From Ascidia mentula (Eukaryota > Chordata > Ascidiacea > Phlebobranchia > Ascidiidae): a stretch of 64,000 nt of DNA. The stretch spans positions 5,399,001 to 5,463,000 of the forward strand of contig OX387199.1 of assembly GCA_947561715.1 (NCBI GenBank), given 5' to 3'. This document shows positions 25,291-38,500 of this stretch, one piece after another. The notes beneath the pieces are model-generated. The model did not search any database and was not told the origin of the DNA. It saw only the letters and a program-made list of their open reading frames with translations. Position 1 is the first letter of the stretch, and every line of letters starts with the position of its first letter. A program made the position numbers and the translations under genes.

Positions 25291-28200
25291 TTATTGTACA
25301 AATCTGTTTATGACAGTAACCAATATATTACGTACCTAACTAGAATAGCCCCAACTAAATACTACCATACGCTTTATTTATACAAGTAACTGATATGCTT
25401 ACTAGAATAGCCCCCTCGCTAATAATAATCCCATCCTACGCCTTGCATATGCAACTAACTGATATACCAACTATAAAAACTAACTAATACTATCATACGC
25501 CTTACTTATGCAACTAACTAATATACTAACGGGAGTAGCCGCAAGTAATCACAAATACCATCATACGCCTTAGATATGCAACTAACTGATATATTAAATA
25601 AGATAGCTCTCAAAATAATAATAAATACTACCATACGCATTACTTGTGCAACTACCTGATATGCTAACTAGAACAGCTCTTAACCAATAATAAATACTAA
25701 ACTACGCCTTGTTCGTGCATCTAACTGATATACCAACTAGAAAAACTAACTAATACTAAATACTATCATACGCCTTACTTATGCAACTAACTGATATGCT
25801 ATCTAGAATTGCTCCTAACTACTAATAAATACTAAACTACGCCTTGTTTCGGCATCTAACAGATATATCAACTGGAAAAACTAACTAATACCATCATATG
25901 CCTTACTTATGCAACTAACTGATATGCTATCTAGAATAGCTCCTAACTACTAATAAATACTAAACTACGCCTTGTTTCGGCATGATATGCTATCTAGAAT
26001 AGCTCCTAACTGCTAATAAATACTAAACTACGCCTTGTTTCGGCATTTAACAAATATATCAACTAGAAAAACTAACTAAAACCATCATATGCCTTACTTA
26101 TGCAACTAACTGATATGCTATCTAGAATAGCTCCTAACTACTAATAAATACTAAACTACGCCTTGTTTCGGCATCTAATAGATATATCCACTAGAAAAAC
26201 TAACTAATACCATCATATGCCTTACTTATGCAACTAACTGATATGCTATCTAGAATAGCTCCTAACTAATAATAAATACTAAACTACGCCTTGTTTCGGC
26301 ATTTAACAGATGTATCAACTGGAAAAACTAACTAATACCATCATATGCCTTACTTATGCAACTAACTGATATGCTATCTAGAATAGCTCCTAACTAATAA
26401 TAAATACTAAACTACGCCTTGTTTCGGCATTTAACAGATGTATCAACTGGAAAAACTAACTAATACCATCATATGCCTTACTTATGCAACTAACTGATAT
26501 GCTATCTAGAATAGCTCCTAACTAATAATAAATACTAAACTACGCCTTGTTTCGGCATTTAACAGATGTATCAACTGGAAAAACTAACTAATACCATCAT
26601 ATGCCTTACTTATGCAACTAACTGATATGCTATCTAGAATAGCTCCTAACTAATAATAAATACTAAACTTCGCCTTGTTTCGGCATCTAACAGATATATC
26701 AACTAGAAAAACTAACTAATACTATCATATGCCTTACTTATGCAACTAACTGATATGCTATCTAGAATAGCTTCTAACTACTAACAAATACTAAACTACG
26801 CCTTGTTTCGGCATCTAACAGATATATCAACTAGAAAAACTAACTAATACTATCATATGCCTTACTTATGCAACTACCTGATATGCTAACTAGAACAGCT
26901 CTTAACCAATAATAAATACTAAACTACGCCTTGTTCGTGCATCTAACTGATATACCAACTAGAAAAACTAACTAATACTAAATACTATCATACGCCTTAC
27001 TTATGCAACTAACTGATATGCTATCTAGAATAGCTCCTAACTACTAATAAATACTAAACTACGCCTTGTTTCGGCATTTAACAGATATATCAACTAGAAA
27101 AACTAACTAATACCATCATATGCCTTACTTATGCAACTAACTGATATGCTATCTAGAATAGCTCCTAACTACTAATAAATACTAAACTACGCCTTGTTTC
27201 GGCATGATATGCTATCTAGAATAGCTCCTAACTGCTAATAAATACTAAACTACGCCTTGTTTCGGCATCTAACAGATATATCAACTAGAAAAACTAACTA
27301 ATACCATCATATGCCTTACTTATGCAACTAACTGATATGCTATCTAGAATAGCTCCTAACTACTAACAAATACTAAACTACGCCTTGTTTCGGCATCTAA
27401 CAGATATATCAACTAGAAAAACTAACTAATACTATCATATGCCTTACTTATGCAACTACCTGATATGCTAACTAGAACAGCTCTTAACCAATAATAAATA
27501 CTAAACTACGCCTTGTTCGTGCATCTAATTGATATACCAACTAGAAAAACTAACTAATACTAAATACTATCATACGCCTTACTTATGCAACTAACTGATA
27601 TGCTATCTAGAATAGCTCCTAACTAATAATAAATACTAAACTACGCCTTGTTTCGGCATCTAACAGATATATCAACTAGAAAAACTAACTAATACCATCA
27701 TATGCCTTACTTATGCAACTAACTGATATGCTATCTAGAATAGCTCCTAACTAATAATAAATACTAAACTACGCCTTGTTTCGGCATGATATGCTATCTA
27801 GAATAGCTCCTAACTGCTAATAAATACTAAACTACGCCTTGTTTCGGCATTTAACAAATATATCAACTAGAAAAACTAACTAAAACCATCATATGCCTTA
27901 CTTATGCAACTAACTGATATGCTATCTAGAATAGCTCCTAACTACTAATAAATACTAAACTACGCCTTGTTTCGGCATCTAATAGATATATCCACTAGAA
28001 AAACTAACTAATACCATCATATGCCTTACTTATGCAACTAACTGATATGCTATCTAGAATAGCTCCTAACTAATAATAAATACTAAACTACGCCTTGTTT
28101 CGGCATTTAACAGATGTATCAACTGGAAAAACTAACTAATACCATCATATGCCTTACTTATGCAACTAACTGATATGCTATCTAGAATAGCTCCTAACTA

Positions 28201-29480
28201 ATAATAAATACTAAACTACGCCTTGTTTCGGCATTTAACAGATGTATCAACTGGAAAAACTAACTAATACCATCATATGCCTTACTTATGCAACTAACTG
28301 ATATGCTATCTAGAATAGCTCCTAACTAATAATAAATACTAAACTACGCCTTGTTTCGGCATTTAACAGATGTATCAACTGGAAAAACTAACTAATACCA
28401 TCATATGCCTTACTTATGCAACTAACTGATATGCTATCTAGAATAGCTCCTAACTAATAATAAATACTAAACTTCGCCTTGTTTCGGCATCTAACAGATA
28501 TATCAACTAGAAAAACTAACTAATACTATCATATGCCTTACTTATGCAACTAACTGATATGCTATCTAGAATAGCTTCTAACTACTAACAAATACTAAAC
28601 TACGCCTTGTTTCGGCATCTAACAGATATATCAACTAGAAAAACTAACTAATACTATCATATGCCTTACTTATGCAACTAACTGATATGCTATCTAGAAT
28701 AGCTTCTAACTACTAACAAATACTAAACTACGCCTTGTTTCGGCATCTAACAGATATATCAACTAGAAAAACTAACTAATACTATCATATGCCTTACTTA
28801 TGCAACTAACTGATATGCTATCTAGAATAGCTTCTAACTACTAACAAATACTAAACTACGCCTTGTTTCGGCATCTAACAGATATATCAACTAGAAAAAC
28901 TAACTAATACTATCATATGCCTTACTTATGCAACTAACTGATATGCTATCTAGAATAGCTCCTAACTACTAATAAATACTAAACTTCGCCTTGTTTCGGC
29001 ATCTAACAGATATATCAACTAGAAAAACTAACTAATACTATCATATGCCTTACTTATGCAACTAACTGATATGCTATCTAGAATAGCTTCTAACTACTAA
29101 CAAATACTAAATTACGCCTTGTTTCGGCATCTAACAGATATATCAACTATGCTATCTAGAATAACTCCTAATACACACTATCATACGCCCCATTTATGCA
29201 ACTAACTAGAATAGCTTCCCACCACAAAAATAATATCATACACCTTTTATGCCATCTATTTTACTACGCATAGCCGGTAACTACCCACATGTCCGTGTTC
29301 ATATAACTAGTAGCCAACATTACTAAAGTAGCACCTAACTGAAGAATAGTTTTCGTTTGTATTTTTATACAACAATATACCATATAACTCGTAATTCCCT
29401 ATCCATGATATCATACCTGTCTGTATTTATGCAGCTATTTGATACCTATCTAAAAACTAAAATGTGACTAAAAATTAACA
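25291..29480. repeat. 128-bp AT-rich satellite with higher-order repeats
   Basis: About 30 units recur with a typical period of 128 bp (for example 26357 to 26485). Each contains CTGATATGCTATCTAGAATA, ACTAAACTACGCCTTGTTTC and CATATGCCTTACTTATGCAA. Units are homogeneous in the middle and diverge toward both edges. A block beginning at 26041 reappears at 27845, an offset of 1804 bp, including its private variants, so a multi-unit block was duplicated. Some junctions lack part of a unit (25980, 27205, 27785). No ORF of note crosses it. Confidence 0.95.
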
Positions 29481-29849
29481 AAACTCATTTGCACAACTTG
29501 TATGCTGCGTAACTGTCAGAGCCTGTATGTATGCGGCCTTATTTACGCATTTAACTAACATGATAAATCAATAGAAACCTAAAAACAAATACAATCATTC
29601 GCTTCTATTCATCCCCCAATATACTGGAAAAATTTTCTTTTTTTCTTCTATTACTAGTGGATAACTCGTGCAAAAAGCAAGATTTCGTCATGTTTTTCAA
29701 TATTGACCTGTTGTTAATCACTCGTGTTATTCGTGTGCGTTCTTTGTCATTTTTTTTAGAATAAACAAGTTTGTGAAACAAGCGAGTTGCATGCTGCCGA
29801 GAACTGTGGAACAAATGGGGGCAACAAAAATGTAAAAAAATCTCTTTAA

Positions 29850-30290
29850 TTTTGGGGTCCATGAGTTCATTGTTGAATCGCCAGCTTTAAAAAAAACTCA
29901 TTTACCTCAGTGGAGTTCATTCAAAACGCCTTTTTGGGTCAACGAGTTCATTGTTGTATCGACAGTTTGGAAAAATGAACTCATTGACCCCAGTTGAGTT
30001 CATTTAAAAATCGGTCAGTTCATATTTAAGGTCAACGAGTTCATTGTTGAACCGTCGTGTTTCAAAAATGAACTCATTGACCTCAGTTGAGTTCATAAAA
30101 AAAAATCTTCAACACCATTTTCGGGGTCAACGAGTTCATTGTTGAATCAGCAGTTTTGAAAAATGAACTTATTGACCTCAGTTGAGTTCATTCAAAAAAT
30201 CTTCAACAGCATTTTTGGGGTCAACGAGTTCATTGTTGAATCGCCGTGTTTCAAAGATGAACTCACTGACTCAGTTGAGGAGTATTAAAA
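29850..30290. repeat. ~90-bp tandem array with self-complementary halves
   Basis: Five units start at about 29858, 29941, 30036, 30127 and 30226, spaced 83-99 bp. Each has GAGTTCATTGTTGAATCG, then ATGAACTCATTGACCTCAG, then TTGAGTTCAT, so GAGTTCAT and ATGAACTC can pair within a unit. Confidence 0.85.
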
Positions 30291-30479
30291 GTTTATGTTA
30301 GGTTAAAATATCGTGATTAAGTGCTACCCTGCACTTAGTGATTTTTACGGAAAGATTGTTGCATTTATCGCAAAATTTCTTTGGCATTTACACTGCTCGA
30401 AAAAAGAACGCAACGAACAAAGAGATCATATTTTTGTTAAATGAAATACAAACAACACAAGGGACTAAATGTTTATCAA

Positions 30480-30880
30480 GCGCACCATGTTTAGATCAGG
30501 ATTGGTCGCCTCCTGCACCTGGTGCACCAATAAATTGGGTTTGCTCGCTTTCATCATGTGGTGCAGAATGCACATTAGGATCGGAACTTGTTTCCTTCAC
30601 CTCGTTTTGTGCATCCGGTGCACAATGCACATCAGGTTTGCCTGCTTCCTTCATTGGGTGCACCATGTTCAGCAGGATCGTTGGCTTCTTTCATCTTGTA
30701 CACCATCTACATTAGAATTGGTCACTTCCTTCATCTGGTGCACTATGTACATCAGGTTCGCCTGCTTCCTTCATCTCGTACACCATCTACATTAGGATTG
30801 GGCACTTTCTTCATCTGGTGCACCAAGAATATCAGGATTGGTGGCTTCTTTCATCTGGTGCACCACAAACACTGTTTGAA
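30480..30880. repeat. 40-bp minisatellite
   Basis: About nine units of 40 bp (a few 39, 42 or 57) built on GGTGCACCAGATGAAGGAAG on the minus strand. Because 40 is not a multiple of three and the plus-strand unit lacks stops in all frames, overlapping ORFs of 108-128 codons arise; these are not taken as genes. Confidence 0.85.
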
Positions 30881-31852
30881 AAAAACTGTCAAAAAATTGC
30901 TCGACTGGCGAGAATTCAACCACAGCGATGAAAAAGTATCTACCTTGCACATCCTTCATAGGTCATGGGTGTAGCAAACACGGAAACAGTGATATGAAAA
31001 TTACGTATGGTTCTTTATTAGAATAAATGTACTTTTACTGTTTGACTTACAGCGCACTGTTTTGTCTGGTCCTACGGGATATATTTACTTCGCAAAAATT
31101 GCCGAAGCATGAATAGGGAAAATCCCTGGTGGTTTACCCGCGATGTGGCGCGAAGAACATACGGGGATCACCCTGATAAAATACCAATCAAAGTGCAAGG
31201 TTACTCCGCTTAACCCTTAAGGGGTTTAAAATCACTTACAAAACAGCAATTTTTGTGAAAAAACATGTTATGTCAAAATTACTACTTAGCACGTCGATCT
31301 TCAGAAGATAGAAGTAAACATTGTGGCAAAGCACAGACGAAGCCAGCCAGCCATGCGTGAAGTTCGTGCTCTTACGTCGCCCACGTGACACGCGCAAGTT
31401 CACTTTGTACAAATAAATAACAAAAAGTTGCACTGCTTGTAGGGCAGAGGCCAGCCTAAAGCCAGATCCAAACAAACAGGGTTTTGCGGAAGAGTTGCTC
31501 CAATGTCGCGAGCGTATAACGCGCAAGGTAGCCCAGACCAAACGCGATACCACTTCATGGGGGATAGTAAAGCTCAAGGGCCCAATGCATACGTAAGGAG
31601 AAAAACATTCCTGTAGATTTAAGAGCGCCGAATATGGGCGTTAATAACATAAGTTAACCACAGTTCACCAACTTAATGAGAATGGTAGGTACTGTTGTGT
31701 TGGACGTTTTTTTACCATGACGTAGTAAGAGGGAAAAAGTGTTTTGCGCTTATAAGAATCAGGTACGACAGTGGAGCAGTTAATTGTCCAAGGTCACGTA
31801 AAGAAAACTGAATGAATTGAAAAAAGTTGAGTGACACGAACAAGCAAACAAT
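30881..31852. other. Upstream region of the secreted-peptide gene
   Basis: No exon or repeat recognised in about 970 bases. It ends at the start codon of the small secreted peptide and probably contains its promoter, but no TATA box was evident. Confidence 0.3.
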
Positions 31853-32337
31853 ATGAAAGGGGTGTTTTTAATTTTGACCCTGATTCTATTCTCCAGTTGT
31901 TCTTCAGATTGCAGAGGTAAGAACGATATCCTGGTTATTGTAATCGTAATTTAATGTTTCTTTAACGCAATGTTTAATGTTTATTTTCTTTGTTTTTTTT
32001 TCAGTTCGCACAGTGAGCTCGCTTAAACCGGTAAGTTTTGTTTTTTGAAAATATAAACATATTAAGGTTTTGCCCGGAGTGTACATAAGTGCTGATGGGG
32101 CCTGTGAGTTGCTCAGAAAACTAATCCCGAGAAATAACCGTTGAAACATTACTCACCATACGGCTAATACCATCAATAAATCAGTCAACATTCTTTATGT
32201 CGCGCCGCCAAACTACTCGACCTCAGACTGACAGATTTTATGAAGTTAATTTATTGATTTATGTTCAGGTTCACTTCACAGTTTCCCGGTCCAGAATGAA
32301 CCTGTCAGGCTGCCAGGCAACGTACGTACATGTTTAA
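31853..32337 (+). CDS. Small secreted peptide precursor, three exons
   Basis: Exons 31853-31916, 32005-32030 and 32269-32337 join in phase (1, then 0) through GT-AG introns: Ggtaagaac, a long T tract ending tttcag, CCGgtaagt and a ttcag acceptor. The product has 52 residues. It begins MKGVFLILTLILFSSCSS, a clear signal peptide of the n-region plus leucine-rich core type. The mature part is basic (DCRVRTVSSLKPVHF..., ending QATYVHV) and has two further cysteines, in DCR and SGCQA. A gtacgt donor inside the last codons could lead to another exon instead of the stop. No family recognised; a secreted defence or signalling peptide is only a guess. The concordance of signal peptide, splice sites and phases is the support. 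Confidence 0.6.
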
Positions 32338-32654
32338 TACCGTCCTATGTCGAAACAAGGTTTTTCAGGAAACACTTGACAAAAATTTAAGCAAGAGTTC
32401 TTTTCAATATTTTAGTTTTGTCAGTAATAACCAAAACGTTGATGAACTATGCTTTTTTATGGTAATTGTTTTAAAACACAGATAAATTTTGAATCGCTAA
32501 TGATCTCAAACTGAGCCAGAATCTCAAAACTATACGTTATTGAACAGATGCACATGGAAATCCGATGTCCACCTTAAATGTGAAGATTTTCGATACTCGA
32601 CCTAGCAACACCACTAGTGTTCTTTTAGAATGAAATGTATTGAATTTCATTGCT

Positions 32655-33070
32655 GAAAACTGCTTTTCCGGCAAATTTTATTGTATCGATGTTTCGAACA
32701 CCTGCTACCCACATCTGCTGGTAATCAGTAACAACAACAGTGTACCGACACCTGATAGGAAACTCGTCAGTTAAACCTCGCTCACTCCAAAAACCATGAT
32801 AACCCGTGTTGTAATTAATAATTGCATAGTGCAGGTGTGTTCGCCCATCCTTATCGGTTTTTAACTTTTTCTTTTCTATTGTAGCGTTTTTTTTGTTTAT
32901 GTGCCGCAACATTGTCCACTTTGCTTGAATAGCATTTCATACCACCTGATAAATGCTGCCGCATGACAGCCGAAACGTCGAGAAACGTGGATAAAATCAA
33001 GTTTGCCGGAAGAGCAGTATTCGGCAATAACACATGCCTGGCAGCGTCAGTAATAATTTATGTATTGAAT
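32655..33070. mobile_element. Head-to-head pair of decayed family Y hammerhead-like modules
   Basis: On the plus strand 32946-32979 reads CUGAUAA, a GCUG/CAGC stem with loop CCGCAUGA, then GAAACGUC. On the minus strand around 32740-32680 a second copy reads CUGAUUA and GAAACAUC. Both have lost the G of CUGAUGA, so neither should cleave. Shared flanks (TTTGCCGGAAGAGCAGTATT and GCAATAACACATGCCTGGC) match the family Y copy at 17.2 kb. The arrangement suggests remains of a Penelope-like or related element. Confidence 0.45.
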
Positions 33071-33787
33071 TTTGTTTGTGATGCAAAACTCTTTCTTGTG
33101 TCAGATCGTGTCCTACTTCAAAGTGTGTCTTTTTGCTTCTTTAGTGCTTTGTACATAGAGCTCTGCTTATTGCCTCACAACAAAAGGCACTGTTACGTAA
33201 TAAACGTTGGTTCGATAATCTGAAAATCGCGGTTTCGGTTTTGTTTCGAAGGCAGAAAACCCCCAGGCGGAATTATTCTTAAATATATAATCACTTTCAA
33301 AGAAAAACGCAGCCAAAAACACCACGTACCAAACCACCGTTACAACATACATATTTCCCCATAATGGACTTGTGGTAACCAAATAATTTTATTACATAGC
33401 GTTGCGATTGCGCGCACCAAACACAAGAATTTATGACCGTGATATATTTAGGTGTCTCTACCGTTACTGAACGTGTTGATCAGTGGACCACAGCGGATAT
33501 GTTTCATCAAAACAAAAATGAAAGCATTAAGCTTATGTCCATGTACAGTTAGAGTTTGGATGTATCGGCATGGCCAAATTTATCCACTTAGAAAGCCTGT
33601 ATTATTGAAACTGATTAATAAACAAGCATGAACTTGGAGGCAATGGGCGAGTGAATATGGAATTTTACATTTGCAACAGTGCAGCTAACTTGTCCAAATA
33701 ATAAAAATTGTGGTTAAATCGTTAAACGCAATATTTTACATACGGCATTATTAACTTTCACGACAAGCGTTTCATAAAGCACGTAAA

Positions 33788-33890
33788 GCAGCGATCCCCA
33801 ACCTTTTTGTGGCTGCGTACCACCTGGAGGTAAAACAAATTCGACGCGTACCACCTAGTTGAGTGTTACAAAGTAACCTAGGGGATGAAG
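33788..33890. mobile_element. hAT-like terminus remnant
   Basis: CAGCGATCCCCAACCTTTTT followed by TGCGTACCACCTGG is typical of the end of hAT-superfamily elements. No matching opposite terminus was found nearby, so this is a fragment. Confidence 0.4.
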
Positions 33891-34892
33891 TAACAAACAT
33901 TTCGAGAGTTCCTGGGGTTATTGTATCTCGAAAGTCACGTTTTTTTGTCAAACCGAGGTTAAAGTTTTATTTGCTCGATAACAAAATGCGCTTGGAGCGG
34001 TTCTTTTAACATCGTACTTGTTCACTCCTGAGCGGAAACTGGAGGTTAAAAGCATGACTTTCCCCTTCGTAAGGAAATTTACAAATATAAGAGTTACCGA
34101 CGTTCATGATAAAAGTTACCGACGTTCATGAACGGGATTGGTTGAAATAGAACGCCTTTTGGTCTCGGGTCGACGATCTGGCGACACAAACCGCCTGGGT
34201 TAGCAGGAAATGGGGCGCGACAAAAAAGGACGGTATTTGTCAGTTTTTCGCAAGAATTGGGTTTGGTTCGTTGTTACGGATATGACACAGTAGCGGTCTT
34301 TAGTCTTGGTAATTTAGACAAAATATTTCCCTTTGTAAAAAGCACCATTAGTAATAACACCTGATGTGTATTGTTCCATATGTTTCTAAATCAATAAAAT
34401 ATGTAAAAGTTAGACCACTATCGATCACGAAAGCGGTTGCGAGCGTTAAATTTTAAGTGATTTGCGTAACTGTAGGGTGTTGTTAGAAGTTTTGGATCTT
34501 CAATATTCGATAAACGACCACAAATAACAACCCGGAATCCTCGGAAGTGGAATTCGTGCATATGGTGAGTCATGGTTTAGATCTTCAGGTCGAAACACAC
34601 AAATACAACCCGGTGGTCACGACGTGACAAAACGGCTGTATTTGGGCTTAAACACGACAATTTTTGAAAGTTTCTCAATAGAAAACCACAGGGGAACGGC
34701 TCCTTGTTTGTGTGATGTTTTGCATTGATACGCTTGATTAATTGCTGTCGGTTCTGGGAGGGCATCCTGTTTGTTTAGGCCTGGATCGTTGCGCCTCGAA
34801 ATGCCGCTGTAATATCTACTCCAAACACTGTTAATCATATTGTTTACATCAAAACAAACATCGATTTACGTACAAGCAATAGAGCCAATAGC

Positions 34893-35030
34893 GTTTTTTT
34901 ATGGTGAACTGCAGACAGGGCTACTGTTTCGACATAATAGGTTTAGCTGACAAGATCGTTGTAAGTCACACCATATCTGCACTGATAAGACCAAAATAGT
35001 GGCCCTTTTGCAGCTCACTACAAAAAAAAA
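34893..35030. mobile_element. ~138-bp MITE with ~45-bp terminal inverted repeats
   Basis: The left end TATGGTGAACTGCAGACAGG and the reverse complement of the right end (GTAGTGAGCTGCAAAAGGG) are similar for about 45 bases. The inner part TTTAGCTGACAAGATCGTT recurs in a second copy at 43750-43905. Confidence 0.55.
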
Positions 35031-35081
35031 CAATTTATGTATTGACTTGTTGTGAGTAGTTTAGTGCTACTAGTTTGTACA

Positions 35082-35516
35082 TGTATAACCATAGGCGCCC
35101 CCCCTAGGTTTTCAAAAAAAAAACGAGTGGGTATTACGCGCGTCTGTCCGCACCACGTAACTCGTCGCATTTGTAACGTTCGAAGAAAAAAGACAAAAGA
35201 AAAAAAACAAAAAAAAACAATGAGTTTCTTACACGACGCACACAAAATATGTTGACGTAGTTTCGCTTGCGTAACTGACACTGGTTGTTGCAACGGCAGT
35301 CTCGCAGTACGATATGCCAACTGGTACTTATTGGTTGTGTCGTAGACCGATCTCGTTTGTTTATCGTTAACGCCGCCTTTTTGGCTAATACACCTCATGC
35401 ATTGAAAATCAAACACAGTTTTTCGATAGTTGATGACGTCATAGTAACAAATTTTGACGTCATAGCATAGCCGCCCCCTTCTGGAAAAATCAAAACTAGG
35501 CGCCTATGTGTATAAC
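35082..35516. mobile_element. Intact non-autonomous hAT element, 419 bp, with 8-bp target duplication
   Basis: The element runs 35090-35508 and begins CATAGGCGCC and ends GGCGCCTATG, a perfect 10-bp terminal inverted repeat. It is flanked on both sides by TGTATAAC (35082-35089 and 35509-35516), an 8-bp target site duplication as hAT transposases make. No transposase ORF is present. Inside are two TGACGTCA palindromes (35434 and 35455) 21 bp apart. Confidence 0.85.
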
Positions 35517-38500
35517 CCAACACGTTTTTGAATTATTGTACTTTGCGCTTAGTGTTTGAAGTTAAACGTTGATTTTTCTTTCTAGGAAACGTTACTTCAA
35601 CGTTGTTGTAATTAAACAAGTGTAATTTTTACTTAAATGCAGCGTTTTGGCCACAGATATTTGAATAAAGCTTTGCACGGAACGATATTTGCGTAGGACA
35701 AGAAATTGATAAAATTGTAACACCGACAAGCTGCCTAATTGTAATCAATACCAAATAGGATATTTTTTGCAATGATACTTGAATACGAAAATACCGGGTA
35801 AGGGCCTGGTTTCCCGAAATGAGTGCGTGGTACGAATAGTATGCAGCAAACAATGCTCTCAATGAAGGGTGGTTCTAAAAACAGCAAAACTTTGGTGGGT
35901 GAGGCAGTATTTGAAAGGGCAATTAAGACTGACGAGTTTACGTGGGCGTTTTTCTCCCAGGGTTACGTGCGTGTGAAATGTTACGCCTGGTTTTGAGAGA
36001 TCTTCCAACAGTTTCTAGTTCTGTTTAAAGACTATAAACTCGAATTAAAATAGTTTTTTCTCTGTGAAGCACAACTACATGGACACCTACATGTTAGTAA
36101 AGATTAACATCCGATAATAAGCTTTAGTGGTATATTCATGACTTCAAAGATGGTCGCATGCGTCTTAACTCAAATAATTCATGAACAAGCAGTTACAGCT
36201 ATAACATATGCGACAAAACGATCGATATTTAAAAAAAAAACTTGATAACAGTGAAGGTAATGAACGGGCGTTGTACTTCAAGTATCCTGAAATATTTTGC
36301 CACTGCACGATGGTGAGCGTGCTTACTCAACCATGACCTTGCGCAAGCCTCATGCGGGGAATTCCCGCTAGTGGTCACTCCCGGCGGTATTTCTGTTGGG
36401 TGTGGCCACGCATGAGCGGATAAGTGTTATACGTACTTTTTGAGAACGTCTACTGAATTGTAATGAAACGTGTGACTAATTGTAATGAAACGTGTGACTA
36501 ATTGTAATGACATGTGCCACAAATTGTAATGACATGTGTCACTAACATCACGCCTTCTCTTTTTTTCTACGAAGATTTTAAACTATAAAAAAGTTCCATT
36601 GCGAACGGTATTATTGTGTGTCCAAATGGGGCTATAGTTAAAGAAGCCCTGATCGACATTCTTGGCGTACACACACCAACAATACAATATTCATTTGCAT
36701 GCTAAATACCTGGAAACATTTTTTTATATTTTTGCCGATTTAACAAGTTCCTTCTGTCTGCGACATGACGAAGTGTGGGGCGAGTATTTGTGTTCAAAAA
36801 AACATTTCTTAGTTAAAGTAAAACGTTGAGTAGCTTACAGTCAAACGACTCTTTCTAAACATCCTACACAAAGTGAATCTAAATTAAATGCGCGTTTGTT
36901 GTACAGCCTCTCGGTCTCCATCTAACGGCAAGCAAAATTGTAAATGTTATTGTAGCGCCGACAAGCAATAGTTCGTGGTCAAAGTATTAGGACTTGCAAC
37001 TTTACTCCAACAACATATTATATCACAACGCTGCCAAATCCGATTTCCCTATTACACTCAATCCCTATTACACACAAATGCATCACCATTATTGATTATT
37101 ACACTCGAATGCACCACCATTATTGTATGCTTAAGACCATATAACTAGAAGAGAAGAGCATAAAACAACTAAGATAGGTGTATCTAGATATACTTATATG
37201 AAACCTGTTTGTCTTCCTTGATAAAGCATGCATATTAGTGTAACAACAATGTAAGACTTGTTGGCTAAGTTATGAGAGGAAAAGGTTTACAATTATGTGT
37301 GTATTGAACAACTTCATTCACAAAGAGACTGATACCACAGTAATGACAAAAAAAAACAACTTACTGTAGATCGCCTGAATTCCTGCATGTCAAATTTCAT
37401 CAAGGTTTACTGCTTCTTACTCCATATTGCACAAAAGATACCAGTTTTTGAAGCCAGAAAAAACAAGTAACCCTCCTGTTTTAGATTTTCTGCTAACTAT
37501 TTATATTCACCACTGTTTTTGTCATTAGCCGTAAAAAGTTTTGTCGCCTAAACCTGAAAAATAGTCCAGCAAGTTTAATTCAACTAAAATACCATGAAAA
37601 TACACACTCAACTGAATTTGGCGCCAGAAACAAAACAAAAGCGAACCAAATTTTCCGCTTGTTATTTTTCCCTCCTACTCATGCGTGTCAAACTAGTCAA
37701 GCGAACAATATGATTTCAATGTCTTGTTTTTTCGTTTTATTCACGATCATTTGGAAGTAATATTGAATGATTATTTTCTAAGACTGTTGTATTTGTCACA
37801 ACATTTTATAGACGAAGATTGTTTTTTTGTAATGTTCCATTGGTTAGCAAAATAGGGGTATCAAAGCAAACGCCATTCAATACAAAGTTTACTGATTCTT
37901 TCTATGTGAAAACAACGAAGCCTTCGCACGATTCTTCTGGTGCTACATGGAACTTTATTTGCAAAAAACACAACAATCCACAATCGGACAAACACAATTA
38001 TTACGTAATAAGACAAATAGAAACACAACATAATGAGAAAAAACACGATTTAAAAAAGAGTAAAAAATTAAAGTCAGTGGGCAGGTTTTGCAAGAAGAGG
38101 TAAGCTGGCTGTCATTTTTACAACAGCCAAACCAAGCCAGAGGTAAAAAGGTATGTCGAGGAAACCAACTGTGGTTTCAATAAGTTTATAATGTAAAACT
38201 AAAGATTGGTATAGAGAAAGGTTACTTGCAACTAAAATGCTAAGATTTGTCAAAAAACGTGTGATTTTATAACAGTAACCTTCATATTAAGCATGTAATC
38301 CCAAATAAATGCCAAAGTTAAAAAAACAAGCAGAAAATGGATTAAATCAAACAAAGAGAAGTCAAAACCGGTAAAAATTAAAATAGCTGTTTTTGATACA
38401 AGACATAATAGTCAATGCATTTATTAATTATCTCAAAAAAATTCACACAAAATATAAAAGATCAATGAATAGTTCAACAGCTCGTTACACTTAATGGCAA

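Noticed and set aside
30338..30974. Three overlapping ORFs of 108-128 codons on the plus strand
   Set aside because: They arise from a 40-bp minisatellite whose unit lacks stops in all plus-strand frames; no codon bias or domain.
37819..38103. 94-codon K/N-rich ORF
   Set aside because: Non-ATG start, composition typical of AT-rich random sequence, no splice-consistent partners.
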